From UBA1724 sp051884615 (GTDB lineage Bacteria; Verrucomicrobiota; Lentisphaeria; Oligosphaerales; Oligosphaeraceae), in assembly GCA_051884615.1 (NCBI GenBank), contig JBJEVT010000018.1, positions 1 through 64,000 of the forward strand: DNA of 64,000 nt. The letters run 5' to 3'. This document shows positions 1-7,747 of the stretch, in pieces. Below the pieces are notes generated by a model that was not told where the DNA came from, did not search any database, and saw only the letters and a program-made list of their open reading frames with translations. Within the stretch, counting starts at the first letter, position 1; every line of letters begins with the position of its first letter. The position numbers and the translations under genes were made by a program.

Positions 1-56
1 ATGGCGATGATGGCGATGACCACCAGCAATTCAATGAGGGTGAAGAACTTTTTCAC
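1..56 (-). CDS. Prepilin-like protein, N-terminal fragment cut by window edge
   Basis: The minus strand reads a GTG start followed by KKFFTLIELLVVIAIIA, the class III prepilin signal found in the neighbouring genes (one Phe replaces Ser at position 4). Only 18 codons lie inside the window, so the rest of the protein is unknown. A matched promoter lies upstream at 125-152. It is the third member of a tandem array with the genes at 227-1060 and 1233-2066. The expected role is a secreted or envelope-anchored pseudopilin-like protein; this is inferred from the N-terminus only. Confidence 0.8.
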   Translation of the reverse strand, partial: MKKFFTLIELLVVIAIIA

Positions 57-124
57 GGGGATCCTGTGTTGGAGAAGGTTCTGTCGTTTGAAAGGCTCCC
101 GCAGTAGGGGGGCGCCGGGGGAAT

Positions 125-152
125 ATTATAGGAAAAAATCCGGAAAAATCAA
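125..152 (-). promoter_or_regulatory. Sigma70-type promoter of the edge prepilin-like gene
   Basis: On the minus strand TTGATT (147-152) and TATAAT (125-130) are separated by 16 bases. The spacer starts TTTCCGGATTTTTT and closely matches the promoter at 1132-1159, which supports a real, duplicated promoter. Confidence 0.7.
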
Positions 153-164
153 GGAAAAGGCGCG

Positions 165-200
165 AAAAAAAAACGGGGACCCGCGTGAACGGGCCCCCGT
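165..200 (-). terminator. Rho-independent terminator of the 227-1060 gene
   Basis: A GC-rich hairpin (173-200, acggggacccg pairing with cgggcccccgt, one mismatch) is followed on the minus strand by a run of nine T. It lies 27 bases past the stop codon. An almost identical hairpin follows the paralogous gene at 1170-1207. Confidence 0.85.
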
Positions 201-226
201 CTTCCGTTTTCCCGGGCGAAGGAGGA

Positions 227-1060
227 TTAGCGATCCTCGCCGCCGGCGACGTCGCAGTTGGGATACCAGTAGTAGTCCGTGGTCAGGTATCTGTCGCCCT
301 TGTCAGGGTTGGTGTTCTTGGCTTTCTGCACGGCGATGGTCTCCACATGGCCGTCGGTGAAGCTGGCGTTCATCTGGTCGCTGTGACGGAAGAAGTAGCT
401 CTCGTAGTTGAGGATGGCGTGGGGCGCGATGACGATGCAGTCGGTGCCGAAGCCGTTGTTGGCGGAGCCGTCCACGAAGTTGATGTGGAGGGAGGCGTAC
501 TTGATGGAGGAGATGCGGTGCCAGTCGGCGGCCTTGCAGTTGCTGGCGCTCAGTCCCCAGCCGGCGATGTAGCCGCGGCGCCACCAGCTCATGCCCGCGC
601 TGGCCTGGTAGCTGATGTTGCCCATGAGGCGCTCGGAGGTGGGGCAGGAGGGGCACAGGGCGACCTTGTGCCAGGAGGACTTGTCGGCTCCGCCCTGTCC
701 GATGTAGGCGGCGGGGTCCTTCTGCCACCACTGGTAGTTGCTCATGGGGGTGCCGGGGATGAGGGGGTTCAGGCCGAACCAGCTGTGGGCGTTGCCGTTG
801 TTGATCCAGTTCTTGTAGAATCCGGGGCCGCTGCCGGCTTCCTCGGCGGCGTAGGTGGTGAAGACCACGGGGGGCAGGAAGTCATCGTAGTCGTTGCCGT
901 AGAGGATGTTGCCCAGCTGGAGCTGCTTCATGTTGTTGGTGCAGCTGACGGCGCGGGCCTTCTCCCGGGCCTTGGAGAGGGCGGGCAGGAGCATGGCGGC
1001 CAGGATGGCGATGATGGCGATGACCACCAGAAGTTCGATGAGGGTGAAGGACTTTTTCAT
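227..1060 (-). CDS. Prepilin-like protein with H-X9-DG motif (tandem copy A)
   Basis: A 277-residue protein starting KKSFTLIELLVVIAIIA, a prepilin peptidase cleavage/methylation signal (cleavage before Phe at about position 5) with a single hydrophobic helix. It then has LLPALSKAREKA and a C-terminal RHSDQMNASFTDGHVE segment that fits the H-X9-DG processing-associated motif of Lentisphaerota/Planctomycetota pseudopilins. Members of this family are thought to be exported and processed through type II secretion/type IV pilus machinery; the substrate of this copy is unknown. It has its own promoter (1132-1159) and terminator (165-200). It is the same length as, and very close to, the gene at 1233-2066, differing mostly in the middle. 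Only a weak AGGA precedes the ATG. Confidence 0.9.
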   Translation of the reverse strand: MKKSFTLIELLVVIAIIAILAAMLLPALSKAREKARAVSCTNNMKQLQLGNILYGNDYDDFLPPVVFTTYAAEEAGSGPGFYKNWINNGNAHSWFGLNPLIPGTPMSNYQWWQKDPAAYIGQGGADKSSWHKVALCPSCPTSERLMGNISYQASAGMSWWRRGYIAGWGLSASNCKAADWHRISSIKYASLHINFVDGSANNGFGTDCIVIAPHAILNYESYFFRHSDQMNASFTDGHVETIAVQKAKNTNPDKGDRYLTTDYYWYPNCDVAGGEDR

Positions 1061-1131
1061 GGGGATCCTATGATGTTGGAGAAGGTTGTGGAGTATGAAA
1101 GGCTCCCGCGTGGGGGGAATGTCGTGGAGAT

Positions 1132-1159
1132 ATCATAGAAAAAATCCCGGAAAAATCAA
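1132..1159 (-). promoter_or_regulatory. Sigma70-type promoter of prepilin-like copy A
   Basis: On the minus strand TTGATT (1154-1159) and TATGAT (1132-1137) are separated by 16 bases with the same T-rich spacer as the promoter at 125-152. Confidence 0.7.
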
Positions 1160-1169
1160 GGGACGGCGC

Positions 1170-1207
1170 AAAAAAAAAAACGGGGACCCGCGTGAACGGG
1201 TCCCCGT
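1170..1207 (-). terminator. Rho-independent terminator of the 1233-2066 gene
   Basis: A perfect 11-bp stem (acggggacccg / cgggtccccgt, 1180-1207) with a 6-base loop is followed on the minus strand by about ten T. It is nearly identical to the hairpin at 165-200, so the whole transcription unit was duplicated. Confidence 0.9.
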
Positions 1208-1232
1208 CTGCCGTTTCCCCGGCGAAGGAGGA

Positions 1233-2066
1233 TTAGCGATCCTCGCCGCCGGCGATGTTGCAGTTGGGATACCAGTAGTAGTCCGTGGTCAGGTAGTTGG
1301 CGCCCTTGTCAGGGTTGGTGTTCTTGGCTTTCTGCAGGGCGATGGTCTCCACATGGCCGTCGGTGAAGCTGGCGTTCATCTGGTCGCTGTGACGGAAGAA
1401 GTAGCTCTCGTAGTTGAGGATGGCGTGGGGCGCGATGACGATGCAGTCGGTGCCGAAGCCGTTGTTGGCGGAGCCGTCCACGAAGTTGATGTGGAGGGAG
1501 GCGTACTTGATGGAGGAGATGCGGTGCCAGTCGGCGGCCTTGCAGTTGCTGGCGCTCAGACCCCAGAGGGCGTTGTAGCCCCGGCGCCACCAGCTCATGC
1601 CCGCGCTGGCCTGGTAGCCGTTGTTGCCCATGACGCGGTCGGAGGTGGGGCAGGAGGGGCACAGGGTGACCTTGTGCCAGGAGGACTTGTCGGCGCCGCC
1701 GGAACCGGTCTTTGCGGCGGGGTCCTTTTCCCACCAGTCATGGTTGACCATGGGGGTGCCGGGGATGAGGGGGTTCAGGCAGTACCAGCTGATGGCGGAA
1801 TAGCTGTCGGCCCAGGGGCCGTAGAATCCGGGGCCGTTGCCGGCTTCCTCGGGCCCGTTGTTGGAGAAGACCATGGGGGGCAGGAAGTCATCGTAGTCGT
1901 TGCCGTAGAGGATGTTGCCCAGCTGGAGCTGCTTCATGTTGTTGGTGCAGGAGATGGCGCGGGCCTTCTCACGGGCCTTGGAGAGGGCGGGCAGAAGCAT
2001 GGCGGCCAGGATGGCGATGATGGCGATGACCACCAGGAGTTCGATGAGGGTGAAGGACTTTTTCAT
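1233..2066 (-). CDS. Prepilin-like protein with H-X9-DG motif (tandem copy B)
   Basis: A 277-residue paralog of the 227-1060 protein. The start is the ATG before KKSFTLIELLVVIAIIA; the frame stays open far upstream only because it runs antisense through nhaC. N-terminal prepilin helix, LLPALSKAREKA, and the C-terminal H-X9-DG segment are essentially identical to copy A, while residues about 65-170 carry most of the differences. Unlike copy A no TTGATT promoter is visible; it lies 116 bases after the nhaC stop with a hairpin between, and there is no clear ribosome binding site. Exported pseudopilin-like protein; substrate unknown. Confidence 0.9.
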   Translation of the reverse strand: MKKSFTLIELLVVIAIIAILAAMLLPALSKAREKARAISCTNNMKQLQLGNILYGNDYDDFLPPMVFSNNGPEEAGNGPGFYGPWADSYSAISWYCLNPLIPGTPMVNHDWWEKDPAAKTGSGGADKSSWHKVTLCPSCPTSDRVMGNNGYQASAGMSWWRRGYNALWGLSASNCKAADWHRISSIKYASLHINFVDGSANNGFGTDCIVIAPHAILNYESYFFRHSDQMNASFTDGHVETIALQKAKNTNPDKGANYLTTDYYWYPNCNIAGGEDR

Positions 2067-2126
2067 GGGATTGAAGTCGAGGGTTGGAGGGACTCTCACG
2101 GGGAAAAAACAGGAAAGGTGTCCGGA

Positions 2127-2159
2127 AAGTCGGGGGATCGCGGGGGGATTCCCCGACTT
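2127..2159 (-). terminator. Likely terminator of nhaC
   Basis: The stem aagtcgggg / ccccgactt with a 15-base loop sits 24 bases after the nhaC stop. The T-rich stretch on the minus strand comes about 15-20 bases after the stem, so it is a less ideal intrinsic terminator. Confidence 0.5.
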
Positions 2160-2182
2160 CCCGGGGGAGAGGAGTCGGAGGA

Positions 2183-3829
2183 TCAGGCCGCCTTCTTCTG
2201 GACGAAGTGGCGCAGGACCAGGAGGGTGAACAGCAGCACCGCCACGGTGACGGGGAAGGCGATGAACCAGCTCTTCACGATGCCCGCCAGCAGGAAGCCC
2301 ACGAAGGAGATCACCGCCACGGTGAGGGAGTAGGGAAGCTGGGTGGAGACGTGGTTGATGTGCTGGCAGCGGGCGCCGGCGGAGGACATGATGGTGGTGT
2401 CGCTGATGGGGGAGCAGTGATCGCCGCAGACCGCGCCAGCCAGGCAGGCGGACATGCCGATGATCATGATCTCGCCGCCGCCGGGGAAGATGTTGCAGAT
2501 GATGGGGATCAGGATGCCGAAGGTTCCCCAGGAGGTGCCGGTGGAGAAGGAGAGGAAGCACGCCACCAGGAAGATGACCGCAGGCAGGAAGTTGCCCAGG
2601 CTGCTGGCGTTGCCTTCCATGAGACCGGCGATGTATTCCTTCAGCTCCAGGGTCCCGGTCACGTTCTTCAGGGAGGTGGCGAGCACCAGAATCATGATGG
2701 CGGGCACCATGGCGACAAAGCCCTCGGGCACGCATTTCATGGCTTCCTTGGGGCTGATGACCCGGCGCGCCACCAGATAGACGATGGTGAAGAGGAGGAC
2801 CAGAAGGCCGCCCCAGGGCAGACCCACCGTGGCGTCGGTGTTGCCGAAGGCATCCACCAGGCCGGCGCCGTCCACGCCGTAGCCGCCCACCCGCAGGAGG
2901 GCCAGGATGCTCACCACCACCAGCAGCACCACGGGGATCAGAAGATCCAGGAAGTGCCCCTTGGCGTTCTCCGGCACCTTCAGCCCGGAATCCACTTCCT
3001 CGCCCTCGGTGAAGAGGTCGCCCGTCTCCATGGCGTTGCGCTCATGGCGCGCCATGGGGCCGTAGTCGAAGCGCAGGAAGATGATGCCCAGGATGAAGAG
3101 GAAGGTGAGGAGGGAGTAGAAGTTGTAGGGGATGGCGCGGATGAAGAGCTGGATGCCGTTGTAGCCGGTGCCCTTGGTGAAGTCGGCCACGGCGGCCGCC
3201 CAGCTGGAGATGGGGGCGATCATGCAGACGGGGGCGGCGGTGGCGTCGATCAGATAGGCCAGCTTGGCGCGGGAGATGCGGTTGGCGTCGGTGACGGGGC
3301 GCATCACATTGCCCACCGTGAGGCAGTTGAAATAGTCGTCGATGAAGATGAGGATGCCCAGGAGGAAGGTGGCGAGGCACGCCCCCGTCCGGCTCCGCAC
3401 GTTCTTGTGCGCCCAGCGCCCGAAGGCGGCGGCCGCCCCGGTGCGGGTGATGAGGGCCGCCATCACGCCCAGGATCACCAGGAAGATGAAGATGCCGGCG
3501 CCGCCGGAGACGGCGTCAATGAGGCCCGTGGAGACCACGGTGTCCAGGGCGACCAGGGGACGGGAGAAGCCGGCGGAGAGGAAGCCGCCGCAGAGAATGC
3601 CGATGAACAGGGAGGAGTAGACTTCCTTGGTCAACAGCGCCAGGCCGATGGCGATGATGGGGGGCACCAGGGCCCAGAAGGTCCGGACGAAGGGGCTGCC
3701 AGGGGCGGCGGCTTCCTCCACCGCCTCCACGACGGCGGCTTCCTGCCCTAGAAATTCAGGCGCAAGGGAAAAGAGCCCCAGCAGGAGCAGGGCCAGGGGG
3801 AGGAGGCGGCAGGATGTTCGGACTTTCAT
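2183..3829 (-). CDS. nhaC: NhaC-family Na+/H+ antiporter
   Basis: A 548-residue polytopic inner-membrane protein with many hydrophobic segments. It carries the NhaC-family hallmarks LIFIDDYFNCLTVG near residue 170 and GDHCSPISDTTIMSS near residue 465. The family exchanges Na+ for H+ (some members exchange other solutes such as malate/lactate), so a role in sodium or pH balance is likely; the exact substrate cannot be read. The N-terminal ~30 residues look like a signal or an extra helix followed by an Ala/Glu-rich linker, slightly longer than usual. The ATG has GGAG seven bases upstream. It is flanked by prepilin-like genes but no functional link is evident. Confidence 0.9.
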   Translation of the reverse strand: MKVRTSCRLLPLALLLLGLFSLAPEFLGQEAAVVEAVEEAAAPGSPFVRTFWALVPPIIAIGLALLTKEVYSSLFIGILCGGFLSAGFSRPLVALDTVVSTGLIDAVSGGAGIFIFLVILGVMAALITRTGAAAAFGRWAHKNVRSRTGACLATFLLGILIFIDDYFNCLTVGNVMRPVTDANRISRAKLAYLIDATAAPVCMIAPISSWAAAVADFTKGTGYNGIQLFIRAIPYNFYSLLTFLFILGIIFLRFDYGPMARHERNAMETGDLFTEGEEVDSGLKVPENAKGHFLDLLIPVVLLVVVSILALLRVGGYGVDGAGLVDAFGNTDATVGLPWGGLLVLLFTIVYLVARRVISPKEAMKCVPEGFVAMVPAIMILVLATSLKNVTGTLELKEYIAGLMEGNASSLGNFLPAVIFLVACFLSFSTGTSWGTFGILIPIICNIFPGGGEIMIIGMSACLAGAVCGDHCSPISDTTIMSSAGARCQHINHVSTQLPYSLTVAVISFVGFLLAGIVKSWFIAFPVTVAVLLFTLLVLRHFVQKKAA

Positions 3830-4003
3830 GGGGTTCTCCGAAGGGGAAAAAGAGGGGTGTGTTGTGGGTTGGGGGGGGAGGGGAAGGCGGGAGCAGGCGC
3901 CCTTTGGGGGGCGGAAAACGAGGTAATATACTTTCCGTCAAAGGGAAAGAGGAAACGGGGCTCCCCCTCGCCGGACATTTTCTGCGGAGGGGGAAGACAA
4001 CGC

Positions 4004-4050
4004 AAAAAAAGGGGGAGCCTCCGAGACGATTCCCTCGGGAGACTCCCCCT
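4004..4050 (-). terminator. Terminator of the 4071-4883 prepilin-like gene
   Basis: A long hairpin (gggggag / ctccccc plus the inner ctccgag / ctcggga pairing) lies 20 bases past the stop codon and is followed on the minus strand by seven T. Confidence 0.75.
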
Positions 4051-4070
4051 GGCATGGTCAGGAGAAGAGA

Positions 4071-4883
4071 CTACCGGCTGTAGGTGACCTGGCGCAGGAC
4101 GTTGTTCTCAAACACCCAGGTGTTGCTGTGGTTGCCACCGTAGGGATACCACTGGTAGTAGGTCCCGCCCAGGTTCTGGGGCTCGGTGTCCGCCAGCTCG
4201 GCGTATTTCTCGCCGCGGATGATGGGCTCCACGTGGCCGTCGGCGAAGGCGAAGGGGGTGCCGCTGCTGCCGTGGGAGGAGAGGTTGTGCACTTTATTGC
4301 CCCAGCGGGGGTCCACGCAGCCGGCGCAGTAGGAGTATTCATCGTCGGCGCTGATGGCGTCGCCCCACAGGAAGTAGGCGCCGGGGGACTTGAACTGCTC
4401 GGGCCGGATGAAGACCACGTCGCCGGAGGCGCCATAGCCTTCGCTCCAGGAGGAGGTGCCGTAGGCCTTGTAGCACGCGGGACCGTAGTCGCGGGCGGTG
4501 GAGTTGGTGATGATGCCGTAGGTGAGGCAGGCGGACTTCTTCTTGGCGTTGGGGCAGAAGGCGATGGGGATGCGCTTGCCCCAGCGGATCTCGTCGTTGT
4601 TGCCGAAGTCCCACAGGGAGGGATTTTCCCAGCCTTCCAGGGTGCCCATGGAGGCGGCGGCGCCGATCCACTGGTTCCAGTCTCTGAAGCCGATGTTCCA
4701 GTAGCCGTCGTTGGAGTCGCCGTAGATGACGTAGGCCAGGGTCAGCTGCTTCAGGTTGTTGGTGCAGCTGATGGCGCGGGCCTTCTCCCGTGCCTTGGAG
4801 AGGGCGGGCAGGAGCATGGCCGCTAGAATGGCGATGATGGCGATGACCACCAGCAGTTCGATGAGGGTGAAGGACTTTTTCAT
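4071..4883 (-). CDS. Prepilin-like protein (third complete member of the array)
   Basis: A 270-residue protein with the same N-terminus as copies A and B (KKSFTLIELLVVIAIIA, LLPALSKAREKA, then SCTNNLKQL) but a different body. The C-terminal motif reads FAFADGHVEP, with the preceding His ten rather than nine residues before DG, so the H-X9-DG signature is slightly off. It has a clear promoter (4946-4974) and terminator (4004-4050) and therefore seems to be a single-gene unit. No ribosome binding site is visible. Probable exported pseudopilin-like protein of unknown substrate. Confidence 0.88.
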   Translation of the reverse strand: MKKSFTLIELLVVIAIIAILAAMLLPALSKAREKARAISCTNNLKQLTLAYVIYGDSNDGYWNIGFRDWNQWIGAAASMGTLEGWENPSLWDFGNNDEIRWGKRIPIAFCPNAKKKSACLTYGIITNSTARDYGPACYKAYGTSSWSEGYGASGDVVFIRPEQFKSPGAYFLWGDAISADDEYSYCAGCVDPRWGNKVHNLSSHGSSGTPFAFADGHVEPIIRGEKYAELADTEPQNLGGTYYQWYPYGGNHSNTWVFENNVLRQVTYSR

Positions 4884-4945
4884 GGGAAATGTATCGTGGG
4901 GTGGATGGGTTCTATGGGGAAGAACGGAAAACCTACGGAACCAAA

Positions 4946-4974
4946 ATTATGGGAAAAAAATCGGGAAATATCAA
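4946..4974 (-). promoter_or_regulatory. Sigma70-type promoter of the 4071-4883 gene
   Basis: On the minus strand TTGATA (4969-4974) and CATAAT (4946-4951) are 17 bases apart. The spacer TTTCCCGATTTTTTTCC resembles those of the promoters at 125-152 and 1132-1159. Confidence 0.65.
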
Positions 4975-4985
4975 GGGCGTGGGCG

Positions 4986-5023
4986 AAAAAAAGCGGGAAT
5001 CCTTTCCGTGGATTCCCGCTTTT
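4986..5023. terminator. Intrinsic terminator after the UxuB-like gene
   Basis: The stem agcgggaatcc / ggattcccgct with a 7-base loop is flanked by A on one side and T on the other, so it can work in both directions. It lies about 22 bases past the stop of the SDR gene at 5046-5903. Confidence 0.85.
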
Positions 5024-5045
5024 CGGGGGGTGGGGGGCAGGGGGG

Positions 5046-5903
5046 TTACACGCCGGAGAAGGCTGCGAAGCCTCCGTCGATGGGAATGACGGTGCCGTTG
5101 ACGAATCCGGCGGCCTTGTCATCCAGGAGCCAGAGGACGGCGCCCAGCAGGTCCTCGGGGGTTCCGAAGCGTCCCATGGGCGTGTGGGTGAGGATGGTCT
5201 GTCCTCTGGGGGTCAGGGAGCCGTCGGGGTTGGTGAGGAGGGCGCGGTTCTGGTTGGTGACGAAGAAGCCGGGGGCGATGGCGTTGACCCGGATGCCCAC
5301 CTTGGCCAGGTGGGTGGAGAGCCACTGGGTGAAGTTGCTGACGGCGGCCTTTGCCCCGGAGTAGGCGGGGATCTTGGTGAGGGGGCGGAAGGCGTTCATG
5401 GAGGAGACGTTCAGGATGGTCCCGTGTCCCTTCTTCACCATGTCGGCGCAGAAGACCTGGGTGGGCAGGAGGGTGCCGATGAAGTTCAGGTTGAAGACGA
5501 AGGAGATGCCGTTGGGGTCCAGGTTGAAGAAGTTGAACTGGCCCTCCGCGGGATTCAGCACGTCATCCTGGGTGGCGAACTCCCGGGCGGTGGTGCCCTT
5601 GGGGTTGTTACCGCCGGCGCCGTTCAGGAGGATGTCGGTGGGGCCGAAGGCGGCCAGCACCTTCTCGTGGGCGGCCTCCAGGGAGGCCTTGTCCAGCACG
5701 TTGGCGGCGATGGCGATGGCCTCTCCCCCGTCCTGCCGGATGGCTTCGGCGCAGGCCTGGGCGGCCTCCTCCTTCAAATCCAGGACGGCGACTTTCGCGC
5801 CGCAGGCGGCCAGCGCCTGCGCCATGATGCTGCACAGGACGCCGCCGGCTCCGGTGACCACGGCGACCTTGTCCTTCAAATCCACATGAATGGGGAGTTC
5901 CAT
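5046..5903 (-). CDS. SDR-family oxidoreductase, UxuB-like (fructuronate/mannonate)
   Basis: A 285-residue short-chain dehydrogenase. It shows the Rossmann TGAGG (17-21), NGAGG (94-98), catalytic Ser167/168 and Y181-S-G-A-K185. The stretch GAGGNNPKGTT and the overall length match the Bacillus-type D-mannonate oxidoreductase (UxuB/YjmF), which reduces D-fructuronate to D-mannonate with NADH in glucuronate breakdown. The substrate is inferred from family resemblance; no uxuA or uxaC is in the window. The ATG is preceded by AAGGAG at 5912-5917, eight bases upstream. It ends the run rnr to nfo and is followed by a strong terminator. Confidence 0.8.
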   Translation of the reverse strand: MELPIHVDLKDKVAVVTGAGGVLCSIMAQALAACGAKVAVLDLKEEAAQACAEAIRQDGGEAIAIAANVLDKASLEAAHEKVLAAFGPTDILLNGAGGNNPKGTTAREFATQDDVLNPAEGQFNFFNLDPNGISFVFNLNFIGTLLPTQVFCADMVKKGHGTILNVSSMNAFRPLTKIPAYSGAKAAVSNFTQWLSTHLAKVGIRVNAIAPGFFVTNQNRALLTNPDGSLTPRGQTILTHTPMGRFGTPEDLLGAVLWLLDDKAAGFVNGTVIPIDGGFAAFSGV

Positions 5904-5982
5904 AGTGTTGTCTCCTTCCGTTGTGATGTATGGGTGAGAGAATGGGGGGATGGGAGTTTGTGTTTGGGGAAGGGGGTGCGGC

Positions 5983-6831
5983 TCAGGGAGTTTCCCGGGC
6001 GGCCTCCAGAAGGCGTCGGGTTTCCTCGGGCCAGCGTTCCGGCTCGGGGGTTTCCAGGATCAGGGGGATGCCCTCCAGCCGGGGATCCCGTGCCAGAGTC
6101 AGGAAGGTCTCCCAGCCCAGATGGCCCTCTCCCAGGGGGGCGTGGCGGTCCAGGTGGGAGCCCAGGCCGGATTTGGTGTCGTTCCAATGCATGCCCCGGA
6201 GGAGCTCGAAGCCCAGGCGTTCCTGGAATTCGGTCCAGAAGGCGTCCAGCCCCTGGGGGGTGCTCAGGTCGATGCCGGCGGCGTAGGCGTGGCAGGTGTC
6301 GATGCAGACCCCGATCCGTCCGGGCCGGTCCACCCACTCCACGATCTTCTGGAGCTCCTCCAGGTCCTTGCCCGCCAGGGTGCCCTGTCCGGCGGTGTTC
6401 TCCACCACGGCCACCGCCCGCTCCGTCTGGTCCAGGGCCTGCTGGATTCCCTGGGCGATGCGCCGGAGGGTCTCCTCCCGGGGGGCGCCCAGGCCGCTGC
6501 CCGGATGGAAGTTCAGCATGGAGAGGCCCAGGGCCTCCACCCGCCGCAGCTCCTCCGCAAAGGCCTCCCGGGCGGCCTGGCACTTGTCGGGGTCGGGGTT
6601 GCCCAGGTTGATGAGGTAGGAATCGTGGGGGAGGATGGCTTCGGGGGGATAGCCGCCCTCGGCGCAGGCGTTCCGGAAACTCTCCGCTTCCTGGGGAGGG
6701 ATGGCGGGCGCCTTCCACTGGCGCTGGTTCTTGGTGAAGAGGGCGAAGCCGGTGGCGCCACATTCCTTGGCACGGGCCGCGGAAAGCGCCACGCCGCCGG
6801 CGATGGAGAGGTGGGGGCCGATGTATTTCAT
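5983..6831 (-). CDS. nfo: Deoxyribonuclease IV (endonuclease IV, AP endonuclease)
   Basis: A 282-residue TIM-barrel AP endonuclease that cuts DNA 5' to abasic sites in base-excision repair. The metal-binding residues are visible: H69 (LPHDSYL), H109 (NFHPG), E144 (VENTAGQG), D178 and H181 (CIDTCHAYAAG), H215 (HWNDTK) and the LDRHAPLGEGHLG stretch near 228-239. The N-terminus GPHLSIAGG is typical and the length is normal. It lies 19 bases after the dapF-like gene, probably in the same transcript. Confidence 0.95.
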   Translation of the reverse strand: MKYIGPHLSIAGGVALSAARAKECGATGFALFTKNQRQWKAPAIPPQEAESFRNACAEGGYPPEAILPHDSYLINLGNPDPDKCQAAREAFAEELRRVEALGLSMLNFHPGSGLGAPREETLRRIAQGIQQALDQTERAVAVVENTAGQGTLAGKDLEELQKIVEWVDRPGRIGVCIDTCHAYAAGIDLSTPQGLDAFWTEFQERLGFELLRGMHWNDTKSGLGSHLDRHAPLGEGHLGWETFLTLARDPRLEGIPLILETPEPERWPEETRRLLEAARETP

Positions 6832-6850
6832 GGACAGGGGAGGGGGTTGC

Positions 6851-7747
6851 CTAGGGAAGGTCCGGACGGAGACACGCCTCGTAGACCCGCTCCACCGGAC
6901 CGGCGAGGGTGGCGCCGAAGGCGTCGTCCAGGGAGATCTCCAGCGTGCCGCCCGGCATTTTCACCTGGACCGGAGAGTGGCACAGCCCCAGTTTCACCGC
7001 CACGGCGGCGCAGGCGGTGGCGCTGGTGCCGCTGGCCAGGGTGTAGCCCGCCCCGCGCTCGTAGATCTCCACCTGGATGGCGTGGTCGTCCTCCCGATGG
7101 AGGAACTGGACGTTGGCGCGGCGGGGGAAGAGGGGATGGGATTCCAGGAGGGGGCCCAGGCGCAGCGCCACCTCCCGGGTGGGCGGGGTCTCCAGGAGGA
7201 CGACGCAGTGGGGGTTGCCCACGGTGGCGGCGCAGAAGAGGAGGGGGGCGGGCTCCCCTGGCAGGGAAAGGCTTTCCCGGAGGACCTCCCGCCGGGGACC
7301 TGCCACGGGAATTTCCTGGCTGTCGAAGGAGACCCGCCCCATCTGGGCCTGGATGGCGCGGCGGGGATGGAGAATCCGGCAGGTCACCGGGCCGCCCAGG
7401 GTGGCCAGCACGAAGGGGGCGTCGGTGTCCACCAGGCCGCAGTCCCAGAGATACCGGGCGAAGATGCGAACCCCGTTGCCGCTCTTCTCCGCCTCGCTGC
7501 CATCGGGATTGAGGATGCGGAAGGCGCAGAGGGCCTGGGGCTGGCGGAGGGACTGGTAGAAGGGGGAGCCGGGGAGATAGGGGCCGTAGAGGATGCCGTC
7601 GGAGCCCAGGCCGTAGTGGGGATGGCAGAGGCGGCGCACGGCGTCGGCGTCCACGGCGTCGGGGGCGGCCTCCTGGGGGTCCAGGGGGATCAGGTAGTCA
7701 TTCCCCAGCCCGTGATACTTTCTCCACCGTCCCTTTTCTGCCGTCAT
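6851..7747 (-). CDS. dapF: DapF-like epimerase with both catalytic Cys replaced by Ser
   Basis: A 298-residue protein of the diaminopimelate epimerase fold: YHGLGNDYL at the start, GLGSDGI, FRILNPDGSEAE, GNPHCVV and the C-terminal GT-A-CAA segment. DapF uses two Cys, in CGNG and in CG(S/T)G. Here these read S89-GNG and S239-GTSATACA, so both positions are Ser. A Cys-less branch of DapF-like proteins exists, but its activity is uncertain; this may be a real meso-DAP epimerase variant or an isomerase for another substrate. The start ATG overlaps the stop of the preceding gene as ATGA, which implies coupled translation. Confidence 0.8.
   Translation of the reverse strand: MTAEKGRWRKYHGLGNDYLIPLDPQEAAPDAVDADAVRRLCHPHYGLGSDGILYGPYLPGSPFYQSLRQPQALCAFRILNPDGSEAEKSGNGVRIFARYLWDCGLVDTDAPFVLATLGGPVTCRILHPRRAIQAQMGRVSFDSQEIPVAGPRREVLRESLSLPGEPAPLLFCAATVGNPHCVVLLETPPTREVALRLGPLLESHPLFPRRANVQFLHREDDHAIQVEIYERGAGYTLASGTSATACAAVAVKLGLCHSPVQVKMPGGTLEISLDDAFGATLAGPVERVYEACLRPDLP

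Noticed and set aside
2084..3751. Plus-strand frame across nhaC.
   Set aside because: Asp/Gly/His-rich antisense product; nhaC on the minus strand has all family motifs.
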